From positions 1-5,009 of the forward strand of contig CACYEJ010000444.1 of NCBI GenBank assembly GCA_902773395.1: a stretch of 5,009 nt of DNA, in the 5' to 3' direction. The notes beneath the pieces were generated by a model, which ran no database searches, was not told the DNA's origin, and saw only the letters and a list, made by a program, of their open reading frames with translations. Position numbers and translations under genes: made by a program. Positions 4,879-5,009 of this stretch are shown in pieces. How positions within the stretch are numbered: the stretch's first letter is position 1; the number at the start of each line of letters is the position of its first letter. This DNA is from an uncultured Ruminococcus sp. Lineage in GTDB: Bacteria; Bacillota_A; Clostridia; Oscillospirales; Acutalibacteraceae.

Positions 4879-5009
4879 TTAGTAACCATTATTCGAATCA
4901 TAGCCGTTACCTGCGTTCTGTCCTCCCTGTGTTTGGAAGCCGTTGTAGGAAGAGTTTTGATTCGTTCCATAGTTTGAAGAAGAATAGCCGCTGTCTGTGT
5001 TCTGTCCTC
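4879..5009 (-). CDS. C-terminal tail of a Gly/Asn/Gln/Tyr-rich protein (starts outside the window)
   Basis: Only the last 42 codons and the TAA stop (4879-4881) are present. The frame is chosen because it is open to the window edge and gives a coherent low-complexity tail: GQNTDSGYSSSNYG at the beginning, SSYNGF in the middle, and GGQNAGNGYDSNNGY at the end. GQN-x(2-4)-GY is thus repeated. There is no transmembrane or catalytic sequence in this part, and the function cannot be told. The neighbouring 306-aa membrane protein also ends in a hydrophilic Q/N/G-rich tail, so the two may be related in architecture. That is inference from composition, not from alignment. The stop is followed after 62 bp by repeat copy B. 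Confidence 0.72.
   Translation of the reverse strand, partial: GQNTDSGYSSSNYGTNQNSSYNGFQTQGGQNAGNGYDSNNGY

Overview
The window comes from a low-GC Gram-positive genome, most likely a gut or rumen Clostridia of the Ruminococcus/Oscillospiraceae type. The basis is AT-rich spacers, strong AAGGAGG-type ribosome binding sites, a Ser/Glu-rich SH3 lipoprotein, Gln/Asn-rich membrane-protein tails and a Firmicutes-type sugar-binding-protein remnant. The genus is inference. Every gene I can support is on the minus strand, so transcription runs from high to low coordinates.

Layout, high to low coordinates. (1) 4879-5009: the last 42 codons of a gene with a Gly/Asn/Gln/Tyr-rich tail. (2) 4673-4878: a spacer carrying copy B of an 80-bp repeat. 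(3) 3752-4672: a 306-aa two-pass membrane protein with a cysteine-bearing outer domain and a Q/N-rich cytoplasmic tail. (4) 3400-3751: a spacer carrying copy A of the same repeat. (5) 2907-3399: the broken 3' end of a MalE-type extracellular solute-binding protein gene, followed by a strong terminator. (6) 1713-2501: an intact metallophosphoesterase with its own probable promoter and terminator. (7) 344-1438: a three-SH3-domain lipoprotein with a near-consensus promoter. It probably shares an operon with (8) 1-325, the N-terminus of a DUF445 membrane protein.

How the parts relate. The lipoprotein and DUF445 protein are 18 bp apart and both are envelope proteins, so a shared transcript is likely. 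The phosphoesterase stands alone between terminators. The two membrane-protein genes at the high end each have a low-complexity hydrophilic tail, and each is followed by a copy of the repeat in the same orientation.

The most interesting item is that 80-bp repeat (3507-3586 and 4737-4816). The copies align without gaps. Their terminal hairpin differs at three of five base pairs, and in every case both partners have changed so that pairing is kept. Two other pairings are best on the minus strand. This suggests a structured RNA or 3'-UTR element that I do not recognise. With only two copies visible it remains a hypothesis.
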